Source: Gibbula magus (lineage: Eukaryota; Mollusca; Gastropoda; Trochida; Trochidae). Taken from it: 64,000 bases of DNA. The stretch's first letter is position 1. Each line of letters begins with the position of its first letter. Below are positions 26,201 to 35,828 of this stretch, piece by piece. Where the stretch lies: assembly GCA_936450465.1 (NCBI GenBank), contig OW388297.1, positions 51,006,630 to 51,070,629 of the forward strand, written 5' to 3'. The position numbers were made by a program, and so were the translations under genes. The notes below the pieces were generated by a model. It had not been told where the DNA came from. It saw only the letters and a list, made by a program, of their open reading frames with translations, and did not search any database.

Positions 26201-29200
26201 AAAGTGATTTCCCCCCAAATAGTTCATTCTTTGAGGTCTTGGCATTGGAATAGTGTTACAGTGTATGAGTGTTCTCATTTTCGTTCCAATAAATAATGAA
26301 AAGTTACTGAATAAATTTAGTTACCAATATATAACGAAAACCCAATTATACACAAAATCGTTCACGGAGTCTCATTCGAACACAATACATATATGGCAAG
26401 TATTGTATTGTTTACATCATGTGTTTGTGCCATTTGATTTCGAAAAAAACCTTAATATCGAACAATATTAATTATCCATGCATTTGATTTGCTAAAATCC
26501 ATTTTCTGTTTAGGGGTGTCAACCTTTTTACCATGAGTATATATAATAAAGAAATCATGTTCTCAAAATTGCTTACTACTTTGGGAGCCGGACCACAAGT
26601 CGAATCCATATGGGACAGGGCTAACAGTTCAGGGGGATTTCCGGTGAATACACATGACGTTTGATTGTCTGGGTCGATGCCTTTGATGAAGATCACTCCG
26701 TTCACGTCACCCTGTGGTCGCAGGGTCATGCTCATACTTCCATCACCGGAATACGAGCATGAGAGACCATCTGCAAAATATCTTAATATATGTATGCTGT
26801 TTAACTTCAACAGATCTTCGTGCATAATTGTTTGGGCCTCAAGCTGTAAATCTAATCATGTTATTTGGCAATTTTAAGTAGTTCACATTAAAACGGCAGC
26901 TTTAAGGTAGTTCTCCTACGAAGGTGTCTTAAGTTGGCTCACTCCGAATCCGTTTCATCATGAATAAAAGTTGTTTAAACCAGGGTAGTTCAAGTGATCT
27001 GGTTGATGTAGCAATACCTAAACACTAGAGTAGAGTTTTAAATCTGGTACAATGGTGGGATAGTCAACCATCTTGTTGTCTGAACTCTCAAAATCGCTTA
27101 TAAGAACTACAAATCTACCTCTCATCCTGAAGAGTGTTCGCTTTACATATAACACCATATTCTTCCAAATTGGGTAACCGTTTTCTACGGATACGGCTTA
27201 TCGGGTCTTGTAATGAGAGGTTTAACCCTCTAACATAACAATATATTGTATAAACGTTTATAATGAATGGACAATTTGAGAAAGATTACAATGCAAAAAA
27301 ACATGCAACAGTGCCTTTAAAGAGTCAATAAAGAAAAACGATTCAAGAGTCTCTGGCTTGCAATGGAATAAAACAACTCCAACAAATAACCACCGAATTT
27401 CACTAGTATAATAAATGGCAAATATGGAAAACAAACAATCTGCTACAGTGTCTATATCAACCTCAAGCAAACTCAGGTACTCACAAACACGCTGGGTACA
27501 TGTAGGCCCGGTCCACTTTTCGTCACAGAGGCACTTTGTCACGCCCCCAGTACTTGCACCTTTCCAACACGTCCCCCCATTCTCACATGGGTTGGGGCTG
27601 CAGTCCTCGTGGGTCTTCTCGGCTGCAAACGTTAAAGGGGCAGTAGCACGTTTTTTCACTCAAATAAGTCTAGGGAATGTTTTTGAAAAATAATTTCACC
27701 AATAGTAAAACACCCTTCTTTCTTCGGAAAGTCAAGTTTAAAATGAGTGTACATGGCTCGGTAAAGCAATGGGAATCGTTTTTGTCATTCGAAATAATAC
27801 ATGTCAAATGTGTTCACAATAAAAATGACCGCCATGCAGGTTTTGCGCATGCTTTATACGCAACACTGTCATTATCACTACATATAATTATTGGTTTGTG
27901 TAATAAAATGTTTACCCTCTACAGTGAATATAAATGACATAAAATATCACTATAAATGGGAAATTTAAAAAAAATAAGATTTGCAAAAAACGTGCTACAG
28001 CCCCTTTAAAATTCCTGCAAACACTTTTCTGATTCTCTCCTATATTACTTTTGTTTTGTCTCGATTTAGCTCGGGGTCATTCGTGACTTATTGAGACTTC
28101 GGAAACGGCATTCACATAAACAGTATTTGCTTGTTTGCCAATCCCGATTTAATTTTCATTGAAATAAAAATATGTTTAAACCCCTTATTGAGAATAGTTT
28201 CAAAGTGATGACGTAAAAGGAAGTACTCATTATTTCATGCATCAGAATATGATACTTTTAATTTTATATCAGACTGAGTTCAAAATGTTCACTTGACATT
28301 TACGTCAAAATGTGTAAAATGTAGAAATGAAGGTTATCGACATAAATAATCTTCTTGAGCTTAACTTTAGTAACGCGTCTTTACTGTAGATCGTCATAAA
28401 ATAAGTCCTTTGGATTCTCCTGTCTCGTCTAGTTAAGGAGATTCGAAAACGACGATTTTGCGAATTCTTAATAATATGTTTCTAGGAAATATGAATAGAT
28501 AATATTTGGAAATTTCAAGTTTAGTTATTTGGCTTCTGGGGACATGATGAATCTATGTTTTAGTCGTGGTTAATACGCATGGATTGAATAATTATCTTGT
28601 ATTTTGTATGGTATGCGAATGAGTGTAGTATCATACATGTAGATTAAAGAGCATATTTGAGCATCAGAGAGCCTCAAAGAGCGTCAGAGAACGTTATACA
28701 GTAAGTACGATACCAAATGTTCAACAGAGTTAAATACAATATATTTTTGCCGAGTAAAGCCTTTTAGAATGTCCGTGATAAGGATATATCTAGTATAGAG
28801 GGACACTCCGTATGTTATTGTAATACATAGGTCAAAAGTTACCAAGGCTGTAATTGTATCGAGATGTATTGACTGTTGTCGAAAATTACCCAATCTGTAT
28901 AGTTACATTATTAAGATGTCAATGTTCCGCGGCTGTCGCGCGTCAATTGTTGAAACGTAATTTTGAAAACTTATATGAAGCAGACAAATAGATATAGGTT
29001 GGTACTGTTCAATGGGACATATAACTGGTATACTTGAACATGGAGCCTATGTATTCAACTTCTCACCGTGTATTTAGCCGCTGCTCGAGTCAAATATTTG
29101 GCGTTAGGGGATACATATGCAAGTCGAGTGAGATGATTTAGACGTAAATCAGGACATTTGATATTTTTATATGTATCAAATCTAAATAAAATTTCATGAA

Positions 29201-30110
29201 AAACACGTAGTGTCCCTTTAATGAGATTATGATACTTAATATTTTATATATGTTCAAACACACATGGGGTGCTGAAATTACTATATCAATTGACAATTAT
29301 TCTGGACACATGTTTGGTATAATAATTTAAGGTGAAATTTTATGACATGTAACTTAGTATAATAAGTATAAAATGTCGGCATAATGTACCTTCATAGTTT
29401 TAAAATATGTAGGAGGTCATAAAGCAAAGCCAAAGGTCCTTGACTCACATATCTCGTCAGGTTAAGGAGATCGAAAACGACGATATCATGAAACGCGTGT
29501 TTCTCAGGAATATAAACAGATAGTGTTTTGAAATTTCTTATTTAGTTTAGTTGGATTCTGAAGACATAATGAACTCTATCTCAGTGAAATGTGTCGCTCA
29601 TGGATTGAAATATCTTCTGTTTAGTACGGTGTCCTTTCTTTTGTCGCTGGCTGTATTTCGAATGATTCAGAAAACACATTTTACTATTGTGTTCATTGAA
29701 ATCCATATATGCATTAAAGACCTACCGTCTACGACGATGCAGTCGTAGCCAGAAAATCCGCTGTCACAGTTGGTACATTGCCCCGTCTCCTTGTCACAAT
29801 CCCCATTGAGGCAAAACGTTGTCGCGTCCCTTCCACAATTGTAGTCGCCGTTAACTGCAAAATAATATCATTCGTTATTTCAATTGGTATTACTTACTCT
29901 GGTGGACCAATGTCAGGTTTAAAGGTCTTGAATTTGGAATACCTGATCATAAAGCTTTCAATATGCCAAGAAGGACATTAGTGACAACATCTGTAGTTAC
30001 GTGTGGGTTGTTGGTAATATGTAATTATGCGCTTTGAGCATGCTCATGAATGGAAATAGCGCTATACAAATGAACAATTATTAGTATCATATCATCATCA
30101 TCAGCAGCAG

Positions 30111-30191
<81 letters not shown>

Positions 30192-30198
30192 TTTTATT

Positions 30199-30245
<47 letters not shown>

Positions 30246-30454
30246 CATTATTATTTACGCACACCAATTCCAAATGTGAACGATTTAGTTTGTTACTCTA
30301 TTTAACTCTTTTAATACAGTTGGTATTGTACGGGAGTTCGTTGAGTATCCTCTGTACATTTCATATACATTTCATGTACATTTCATGTATATGTCATGTA
30401 CACTAACATACCTGACACTGTCAGTAGAACCAACAGCGCAATGACGATCTCCAT
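16975..30454 (-). CDS. EGF-ZP domain transmembrane protein, 10 coding exons
   Basis: CDS is the complement of joined exons 16975-17222, 18341-18446, 20024-20183, 22129-22222, 23898-24046, 24490-24635, 26577-26770, 27485-27622, 29726-29854 and 30412-30454: 1407 nt, 468 residues. All introns are GT-AG and the phases agree. Domain order: signal peptide 1-17; EGF-like 1 (Cys 21, 29, 34, 41, 44, 53); EGF-like 2 (Cys 65, 70, 76, 88, 90, 99); ZP-N (Cys 108, 143, 162, 196); ZP-C (Cys 276, 299, 338, 343, 349, 354); basic site RRKKR at 359-363; transmembrane helix about 409-430; cytoplasmic tail to 468. NxT sites lie at 139 and 315. ZP proteins polymerise into extracellular matrices after cleavage at the basic site, which separates the mature part from the membrane anchor. 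Ten ZP cysteines fit the longer ZP-C type. Whether this is an egg-coat, epithelial or cuticle-type protein cannot be told from sequence, so no symbol is given. Confidence 0.93.
18341..18446 (-). CDS. ZP gene exon 9: last ZP cysteine and furin site
   Basis: Residues 352-386 plus the first base of codon 387. It holds Cys 354, the basic run KRRKKR ending at 363, and the hydrophobic stretch SFSIIDPQAI (375-384). That stretch is placed where ZP precursors carry the external hydrophobic patch that blocks early polymerisation. Acceptor GCAG, donor GTACGT. Confidence 0.92.
18722..18767. repeat. Short 7-bp tandem repeat
   Basis: About five units of ACTATAA in intron 8. Confidence 0.85.
18757..19074 (-). 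mobile_element. Penelope-like scrap in intron 8 of the ZP gene
   Basis: Around 18890-18960 the minus strand reads CCACCTGATGA, then 19 bases, then GAAACGTCGT: CTGATGA at 18926-18932 and GAAA at 18903-18906. This is the same core as at 33384-33413, with stem II decayed. The 105-codon minus frame over this interval has no recognised domain and is probably chance. Confidence 0.5.
19519..19874 (-). repeat. Family A MITE in intron 8
   Basis: Minus-orientation copy with a decayed left end (TGGGCAGCAGAACG) and a good right end (ACGTGCTACAGCCCCTTTAA). Confidence 0.9.
19917..20005. repeat. Miniature family A derivative beside exon 8
   Basis: An 89-bp element with family A-like termini (AGAGGGATTGTAGCACC left, AACGTGTTATTGTCCCTTTAA right) and almost no interior. 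It ends 18 bp from the donor of exon 8. Confidence 0.75.
20024..20183 (-). CDS. ZP gene exon 8: ZP-C core
   Basis: Residues 299-351. Carries Cys 299, 338, 343 and 349, the NGT glycosylation site at 315 and the pattern FEFLAFKYxxxxxVYIRC, typical of the C-terminal ZP subdomain. Acceptor TTTTAG, donor GTAAGA, phase 0 exit. Confidence 0.94.
20530..20582 (+). repeat. Family B right-end fragment
   Basis: ACATATGATAAATTCAACTG, then AGCCATATACTTTTTTTTGCCCG, matches the right ends of the copies at 35303-35828 and 45367-45887. Confidence 0.7.
20760..21585. repeat. Foldback and CRE-rich element in intron 7
   Basis: A 46-bp-arm hairpin (20772-20817 with 20830-20875, about 39 of 46 positions pairing) is followed by a segment bounded by the inverted sequence TTTTTCTTACCCAAG (about 20897 and 21579). 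Inside are three TGACGTCA-like sites at 21228-21262. Confidence 0.7.
21710..22060 (+). repeat. CRE-rich hairpin element, copy 2 (intron 7)
   Basis: Matches 7130-7500: CCAGTGACTGATATAATTTG then ACGTCATAA, GGTCTGACG, a CGAAAACGACC block, and the end CACTCGATGAGATAAACATG. Much of the hairpin stem seen in copy 1 is deleted. It ends about 70 bp from exon 7. Confidence 0.75.
22129..22222 (-). CDS. ZP gene exon 7: start of ZP-C
   Basis: Residues 267-298. Contains Cys 276 and the aromatic run YDFNFFIENY that leads to Cys 299 in the next exon. Acceptor TTTCAG, donor GTAAGT. Confidence 0.93.
22542..22889 (+). repeat. Family A MITE in intron 6
   Basis: Full copy with TTAA on both sides, AGGGGCAGTAGCACG at the left and CGTGCTACTGCCCCT at the right. 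The clearest example of the termini in the window. Confidence 0.95.
23021..23612. repeat. Family G inverted-repeat element in intron 6
   Basis: Left arm 23021-23071 (GGGGTATCCTCATTCTCTTC onward through CAGAGGTTACCCC) pairs with right arm 23555-23612 (CTGAAGGGAGAAACCTCTGTGG). The same terminus appears in a small hairpin at 63224-63304. The 96-codon plus frame starting at 23444 lies across it and is a shadow. Confidence 0.7.
23898..24046 (-). CDS. ZP gene exon 6: ZP linker into ZP-C
   Basis: Residues 217-266 plus one base. It has no cysteine and covers the inter-domain linker and first strands of ZP-C (GTLITLEVDL at 251-260). Acceptor TACAG, donor GTAAGC. The plus-strand frame at 23900-24082 is its shadow. 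Confidence 0.92.
24490..24635 (-). CDS. ZP gene exon 5: second half of ZP-N
   Basis: Residues 169-216 plus two bases. It has the strand YKRDVLILFKE and Cys 196, the fourth ZP-N cysteine, then a hydrophobic linker. Acceptor TTTCAG, donor GTAAGT. Confidence 0.92.
25360..25917 (+). repeat. Family C MITE, full length, in intron 5
   Basis: Termini CACTCAACCGTAAAAAAGAAAC and GTTTCTTTTGCGGTTGAGTG are inverted and flanked on both sides by TA, so the target duplication is TA, as in Tc1/mariner-type MITEs. The inside has GTCGACATAAATAACCTTC. The 78-codon frame in it is a shadow. Confidence 0.88.
26577..26770 (-). CDS. ZP gene exon 4: ZP-N start
   Basis: Residues 104-168. Cys 108, 143 and 162, the NQT site at 139, and the typical ZP-N strand NGVIFIKG (127-134) before Cys 143. 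Acceptor TTGCAG. Two donors are possible three bases apart (GTAGTA or GTAAGC); the second is stronger and adds Val 168. Confidence 0.94.
27230..27320 (-). repeat. Family A terminal remnant
   Basis: CAATTTGAGAAAGATTACAA, then AAAAAACATGCAACAGTGCCTTTAA, is a worn right end of family A. The rest is missing. Confidence 0.5.
27485..27622 (-). CDS. ZP gene exon 3: EGF-like domain 2
   Basis: Residues 58-103 plus one base. A textbook EGF pattern: C-4-C-5-C-11-C-1-C-8-C, with CENGGTC and WTGPTC. Phase 1 at both ends, a shuffling-type exon. The donor is taken as GTGAGT; a weaker GTGTTT just before it keeps frame. The acceptor CAG lies 9 bp from a family A element. Confidence 0.94.
27632..28009 (-). 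repeat. Family A MITE abutting the exon 3 acceptor
   Basis: Full copy in minus orientation, TTAA-AGGGGCAGTAGCACG to GTGCTACAGCCCCTTTAA. Read on the gene strand, its terminus CTACTGCCCCTTTAA is the pyrimidine tract immediately before ACGTTTGCAG and exon 3. Confidence 0.95.
28190..28640 (+). repeat. Family C fragment in intron 2
   Basis: Holds the internal order of family C (ATCGACATAAATAATCTTCTT, then CGTCATAAAATAAG and TCTCCTGTCTCGTC). Termini decayed. Confidence 0.75.
28915..29220 (+). repeat. Family E dispersed repeat, copy 1
   Basis: Matches 47085-47410 and the reverse of 59974-60325, for example CAAACGTAATTTTGAAAACTT-like, ATATGCAAGTCGAGTGA and the end AAATTTCATGAAAAACAC. Ends near a CCCTTTAA. 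Confidence 0.7.
29225..29655 (+). repeat. Family C fragment next to exon 2
   Basis: Internal family C sequence (GTCGGCATAATGTACCTTC, GGAGATCGAAAACGACGAT) ending at TCCTTTCTTTTGTCGCTGGCTG, a decayed terminus. Confidence 0.7.
29726..29854 (-). CDS. ZP gene exon 2: EGF-like domain 1
   Basis: Residues 15-57 plus one base. Six cysteines at 21, 29, 34, 41, 44 and 53, with the CxxCDSGFSGYDC signature of the EGF second half. Phase 1 at both ends. Acceptor TGCAG, donor GTAGGT. Confidence 0.93.
30087..30246. repeat. ATC and ATT trinucleotide microsatellite
   Basis: (ATC)n up to about 30190, then TTTA/TTA repeats, lying in intron 1 of the coding part. Confidence 0.97.
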
Positions 30455-30463
30455 GTTCGTGTT
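30412..30463 (-). CDS. ZP gene exon 1 (coding): signal peptide
   Basis: ATG at 30454 opens a 14-residue hydrophobic run (MEIVIALLVLLTVS), continued by GVNG from the split codon and exon 2, with likely cleavage after Gly 17. TTTTTTCAG just upstream, before 30463, is an acceptor, which implies a separate non-coding first exon. Donor GTATGT. No other ATG fits this frame. Confidence 0.9.
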
Positions 30464-31044
30464 CTGAAAAAAATACTTATTATTTAATAATATAAACATG
30501 ATAATAAAAACAAGTAGCAATCTAGAAACAAACAAATCACAACTCGTTGTGTTGCCTATATTACTATTATATATGGACTATACCATTCAATATTTAGTAT
30601 CAATCACAACATCATAACATAAACGTGATAAAGGTGAAAATAATAAAACAAATTTACATAAACGAGCATACGAGGATTTGCAAATCCCATCACATTTCTG
30701 TGAATAAATATGTTTAAACCACATTAGCATGGGGATACATAAAAACGCGCCGAGAAATGTATACCGTGACGTGTTATTAAATATTCTAGAATTAATAATT
30801 CAAATTAATTAAAGCAATTTACTCCTTGAAGATTTTAACTGATGAAAATGATAACTGAGTAACGTTCTAAAGATTTAACGTGCAAGAGGTCACACTGTGA
30901 AGACGTGAAGTATTCTCGTTAACTAAAACACCACTATAAGAATATACATCCCAATCTCATTAAAATCGATCGGTGCTACAGTCGCATCCCGAAAGTCCGT
31001 TCACCTACTTGTCTTAAATATCATACACAGCTGCACTCCAAACG

Positions 31045-31280
31045 TTTGTTCACTTTGTGTATTTCAGTGCAAATATCGTGTAATTTGGCATTCTTTGAAG
31101 CATCGTATCAACGCTAAAACCAAACCGATCATTCTGGGTTTTTTTGCATTTATTTTATAAGAAGACAGTTTAGTGTTCAAGAAAAATCTGATTTGATGTC
31201 TCACAGTAAACAAATACAGCTTAAGCTGGTCCTCGAATGGCCTAGTTTTTTCTTCTGTGAAATATGCAGTAAGTAACAAA
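31045..31280 (+). repeat. Family F fragment, copy 3
   Basis: GTGTATTTCAGTGCAAATAT at its start and CTGTGAAATATGCAGTAAGT at its end match 6955-7080. It holds an extra block of about 85 bp in the middle. Confidence 0.7.
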
Positions 31281-31429
31281 CTTGGGCCTAAAAGTAATTG
31301 AAGGGTCCAAATGACGGAGGCTCCATAATGATGTTTAAATGCTCCTGAAGTAAAAGAAACTGATCATACAAAGTGATCAAAATAGCAGAGATGATTTCTA
31401 TAACATGACATATCATATCTGACATCAGA

Positions 31430-32350
31430 AAATTTGGTTGCAGGATAGAAATGTACTTGAAACATCATATTTAGTGAATTTGGTTGCAATCCCCTATAGG
31501 GATCTGCAACCATATTTATTTACAGCAATTATTCATCATTATTCCTACCTTGGCAAATAAATATATGGTTGCAGAGAAAAAATAGTGTGTTGACAAGCAC
31601 AAAGGATTAGCTCGGTTGCAGAGGTTTTCAAATTTACTAAATTTGACAAAAATACGATGACATTTTCTGAATCATTTCGGCAAGTTCTCTCTCGCTAAGT
31701 GTATGACGAATGAAACCAATGTATGTAACGCATCCTCCCATTGGCTCATTCCGTATCAACCATTTCAAAACAAAAAAATAAATTCATGTTTATTAATTAT
31801 GGTTGCTTTTATTCACGATTCTAGATATAAACTATTCATTAAAATAACTTAATGCTGTTTATTTCCAATAAAACTAATTTAGTAATCAAAGATATCTAAG
31901 ACAACCAATCAGAAATCTGATAAGATTTGACAACGATTCGAATTCATCTCGCGGCCACGTTGTCAGTTGGTTGTAAACAAAAACGTAAATTAATGCTTAA
32001 ATTTGGACAAACAAGGTAAGTGGGTAGTTTCTATCTATAGCATTAGAAATGACAGCAACATGATAATATGACATGATCGAAAACCGGACTCGATAACGAT
32101 CGCTAAGAAGTTTCCGCTAACTGTAAATGTTGAAATAAAAGGCAAGCTAAGTTCCAACATTTATCAGATCATAATATTTTCCTCCTGCAACCAAATTGTG
32201 TCAATTCAAGGCTGTTCTGTTTGTTTAAAACATGTATTTTGATGGTTTAAAAAGTTTGGTTGCAGTTGCCTATAGGGACTGCAACCAACTTCAGAAATGA
32301 CCCGATTTCCATGTGAAGTTATAATCTGCAACCCAATTCAAATATATCAT
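31430..32350. repeat. Element with repeated GGTTGCAG palindromes
   Basis: TTTGGTTGCAG or its complement recurs at about 31436, 31490, 31566, 31613, 32187 and 32265. Two short hairpins, GGTTGCA-CCCTATAGGGAT-TGCAACC type, sit near each end (31487-31513, 32263-32291). No ORF. Confidence 0.6.
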
Positions 32351-32354
32351 GTCC

Positions 32355-32460
32355 TAATTAGGCGGTAACTAAGTCCAAATTAGGAGATAACTAAGTTCAA
32401 ATTAGGAATAGTATCTCCTAATTCGGTGATAGTATCTCCTAATTAGGAGATAACAAAACT
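32355..32460. repeat. CCTAATTAGG short palindrome cluster
   Basis: Four or five copies of a motif like TCCTAATTAGGAGATAAC, in both orientations, within about 100 bp. Confidence 0.7.
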
Positions 32461-32514
32461 TCTCACTGTGGCACTAGGATGCTTCCGTACATTTTAAGAA
32501 GTCCTAAATTAAAG

Positions 32515-32835
32515 ATGCTTCAATAAATTCAGGTCAAAGAAGGTTATTTATGTCGAAAAGATATTCTATTAATTTCATTTCTACATTTCATGAATTTTGA
32601 AGTTGAATGTCAAACATTCTGGCCAAAAAACATTTTGAAAAAGGGATTTCAACACCCAAAGTGTACTTGAACAGACATAAAAATAAATGTATTATATTCT
32701 GATGTATGAAATTTAGGGTGCCTCTTGACAAACCATGTCCCTACATAAAGCTTTCAAAATCGCCTTACTCTGGCATCGCGTTTTTACACTGTTGGAAATG
32801 TGGTGACGTTTCTTTTGCGGTTGAGTGTACACGAT
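32515..32835. repeat. Rearranged family C copy
   Basis: The left part is family C in minus orientation (GGTTATTTATGTCG, CTGGCCAAAAAACATT). The right end (GACGTTTCTTTTGCGGTTGAGTGT, 32804-32829) is in plus orientation. An inversion or junction of two copies. Confidence 0.6.
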
Positions 32836-32837
32836 GT

Positions 32838-33022
32838 AAGTTTGTGTGCAATGCTACACTGAATTGCAACGTAGTACAACCCATAGTTCGCTAGTTCCAG
32901 CCCATGCTCGCAGGTTTCACTGCAATGCATAACCATCGTGTTGCGAACTTTCGCACTGCCATAATACTAGCTGTGACATACTCTTGAAAGCGGCGTTAAA
33001 CCTCAAATCACCCCCACCTATC
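32838..33022 (+). mobile_element. SINE body without tRNA head
   Basis: GTGCAATGCTACACTGAATT through CATAATACTAGCTGTGA matches the body of the SINE at 3930-4216. The A and B boxes are absent; the element seems joined directly to the family C end. Confidence 0.8.
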
Positions 33023-33299
33023 CCCTATTCATTATTTGATCTCTTTTAACCATATGTAATCATGAAAAACGTCTACAATGAATTGTGTCTAAAGACAATT
33101 CACTACATCTCGTTGGTAAACAGTGTGCTCTCTAACTATATATATATCATAAAGAAAAAGTTCCCATTTGTGTGCGTTAAAAAGAAAGTCTTTATTTTAA
33201 AAACATATTTTTAAAATGAAAATTACGATTTCATTTTAGTTTTAGACTACACAACATGTATGTTAATGACGTTTTTCTTCTCAAATCAAAACATGGCAA

Positions 33300-33430
33300 A
33301 CATAGTTAAACAAGTCTTTGAAAGGCATTTAGAAGTGCTATATAGAAAGATACTAACTTCTTTAATGTGAGAAATACACGACGTTTCGGAGTGTATGCTC
33401 ACTCCTTCATCAGGTGGAATGTCATAGTTA
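33300..33430 (-). mobile_element. Penelope-like terminus with best hammerhead-like core
   Basis: On the minus strand: CTGATGA (33407-33413), then GGAGTG-AGCATA-CACTCC, a perfect 6-bp stem with a 6-base loop, then GAAA (33384-33387) and CGTCGTG. The flank TTTAATGTGAGAAATACACG and the AGGCATTTAGAAGT segment also occur at 11690-11760. No reverse transcriptase or endonuclease domain remains nearby. Confidence 0.62.
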
Positions 33431-33762
33431 AACATGAACGTTGTCCAGCCAATATACATGACATTGTTAATTGTATAAACATGTATATCAATAGGCTTTA
33501 TAAAGCTCTGTCTTTTCTGCTTTTAGTTGGTTTTATCCTATGAATGATTTTCAAGTACAAATACCTTGAGTATTCGAAGTTGTACACTAAAATGTAGGCC
33601 TATGTATATGTGAACATCAGTAAATGTTCCTCATTCTGCACACATTTAATTACAACAGTATAAACATAATAAGTGTCATGTTGGTGTCAATTTCAGTTCA
33701 TACTCCTGTCTACATTAAACAGATGTTTTACCATAAAATAACCAATCACCAAATACATGTAA

Positions 33763-33888
33763 CTCATTCAAATAACTGCAGATAAGTGGTGTTGTATCGT
33801 GCCATAATGAAATGAATCTCATATCTTTTAAAATATTAAAGTAAATCGAAACCAAGTGAGGTGTGTACTTTCTTTTGTCTGGTAGTAT
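33763..33888 (-). repeat. Family B left-end fragment
   Basis: On the minus strand it reads CCAGACAAAAGAAAGTAC, then CACCTCACTTGGTTTCGATT, as in 38786 onward. Confidence 0.75.
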
Positions 33889-33987
33889 ATATCAAGCAGT
33901 ACAGTATGGTTCGTTTTATTCTGATCTACGTTCTCTAGGTTCACTGCACCACCGTGTCACATTAGTAGTGCAGGCTCTCCTCCAATG

Positions 33988-34445
33988 CTAGTATACTAAC
34001 GTGCAAAAGAAGAGGCCCACCTTTAATATATAAAATGAAATATGGATGTCGGATGAAGAAGATTTTAAATGTATGTGATGGACACATGTTTTGAAAAAAG
34101 TAGTCACAATTTCATAGATCAGAGTATGGTACTTTAATTTGTATGTCTGTTCAAATACACAAGGGGTGCTTTAAACGCCTTTTTTATTTGATATTTAATT
34201 TATTAAATCTAAGAAGCAGAAATTTAATTAATAACAGTTGTCGGCGATATAAATAACCTTCATAGATTTAAAACAAAATTCACGCATCATTACTGTAGTA
34301 CGTCACAAAACAAGCCAAAAATCATGAAAATTCATATTTAGTATTGTTGGGTTCTGAACGTATGAATAGTAACGCTGTGTCAGTCGTGTTATCGTTTGTG
34401 AATTGAAATATATTGCATATTAGATCCTTCTTCACGTGAGTTTAC
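33988..34445 (+). repeat. Family C MITE, worn
   Basis: Left terminus ACGTGCAAAAGAAGAGG and right CCTTCTTCACGTGAGT; the inside has the TGTCGGCGATATAAATAACC block. Confidence 0.75.
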
Positions 34446-34477
34446 ATATCATCGCAGTGATGGTATTGATTAATATA

Positions 34478-34824
34478 TTTAAAAGGGCAGTAGCACGTCT
34501 TTTTGCTCAAATAAGTTGATGAAATGTATTTGAAAAATAATTTCACCAATCATAAAACACCCTTCTCTAAAAATCAGTGTACGTGGTTCCGTAAAGCTAT
34601 AGGAATCATTTTTGTCATTCAAAATAATAAAATGTGTTCACAATAAAATGGCCGCCATGCAATTTTTGTTTTATACGCAACACTGTTACTGTCACTACAG
34701 ATAATTGGTTTGTGTAATAAGATGTTTTACACTCTAAAGTAAATATAAATGACATAAACTATCATTATATATGGGGAATTTGAAAAATTAAAATTGGCAA
34801 AAAAACGTGCTACTGCTCCTTTAA
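34478..34824 (-). repeat. Family A MITE, full length
   Basis: Termini AAAAGGGCAGTAGCACG and ACGTGCTACTGCTCCTTTAA; internal block complete. It lies in the long 5' intron of the ZP gene. Confidence 0.93.
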
Positions 34825-35302
34825 AGCAGCACACCTTGCCCTTCCCTTACCTGTTGTATAGGTATTATCGTGTGCACAATTGCACAAAAAAATAGTTGCT
34901 TTTTTAGTATATCAAATGTATTATTGGTTTTTGGAAACATTCTCTTTAAAGCCCTACTGACTAACCTACTAAAAGCGTGATACAAATATTATTTATATAT
35001 GACAATTATGATTTGAGTGAAAGAAAAGTCAAATTCTAATTTCATATTAGTAATTTTAAAAGTGATTTGATACCACCGTGCCAGGCTTAACTCGAGCCAG
35101 TATCTGGTATCTGTACCATTTTAAAAGATGGAGTACTAAATGAAGTTATACATTTGAATATAATCTTTATTCTAGGAATTAACAGTAATGAATAAAGTAC
35201 TTCATGAAATGAACCACAAACGAAACAAATGTTGGATTTTAATTGGTAGATGATAGACACAAATACGAATTCATGGCACCCTTAATTTATCATGAAAATA
35301 AA

Positions 35303-35828
35303 CTGACGGGCAAAAGAAAGTATAACACTCACTTGTTTTCGATTAATTCAATTGTTTAAACAAATGAGATGCATTTGGTTATGGAACGATACAATAACAC
35401 CTCTCGGCAGTAGTTTGAATGACTTAATTGGTGACTGTTTTATTTTTTAACTAAAATATCATTATTTAAAGTAGACAGGGGTAAGAAATCAAATTTTCAC
35501 CAACATGACTCCTACCATGTTTAAAATGTTGTAAATGTGTGCAGGACGAAGCACATTTATTGATTTTCACACAGAGTATGTGTTATTTGTCGATGAACAG
35601 TTGTGTTTTATCAAAATTAATTTGGGGGAATTTCAAAATTTAAATTTTAAATTTTAATCAAATAAATTTAAACCGCGTAGAGGTATTCTTTAACTGATTT
35701 AATGTTTTGAACTAATTTCACAAACAAGTCCGTTTTTGAATACGACGTCGAAAACTCGAGATATTTGACTTTGAAAATTATACATATGATAAATACAACT
35801 CAGCCATATACTTTCTTTTGCTCGTCAG
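35303..35828 (+). repeat. Family B MITE, full length
   Basis: Left end CTGACGGGCAAAAGAAAGTA and right end TACTTTCTTTTGCTCGTCAG are inverted copies. Internal CACCAACATGACTCCTACCA and TGTAAATGTGTGCAGGA match the other copies. Confidence 0.88.
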
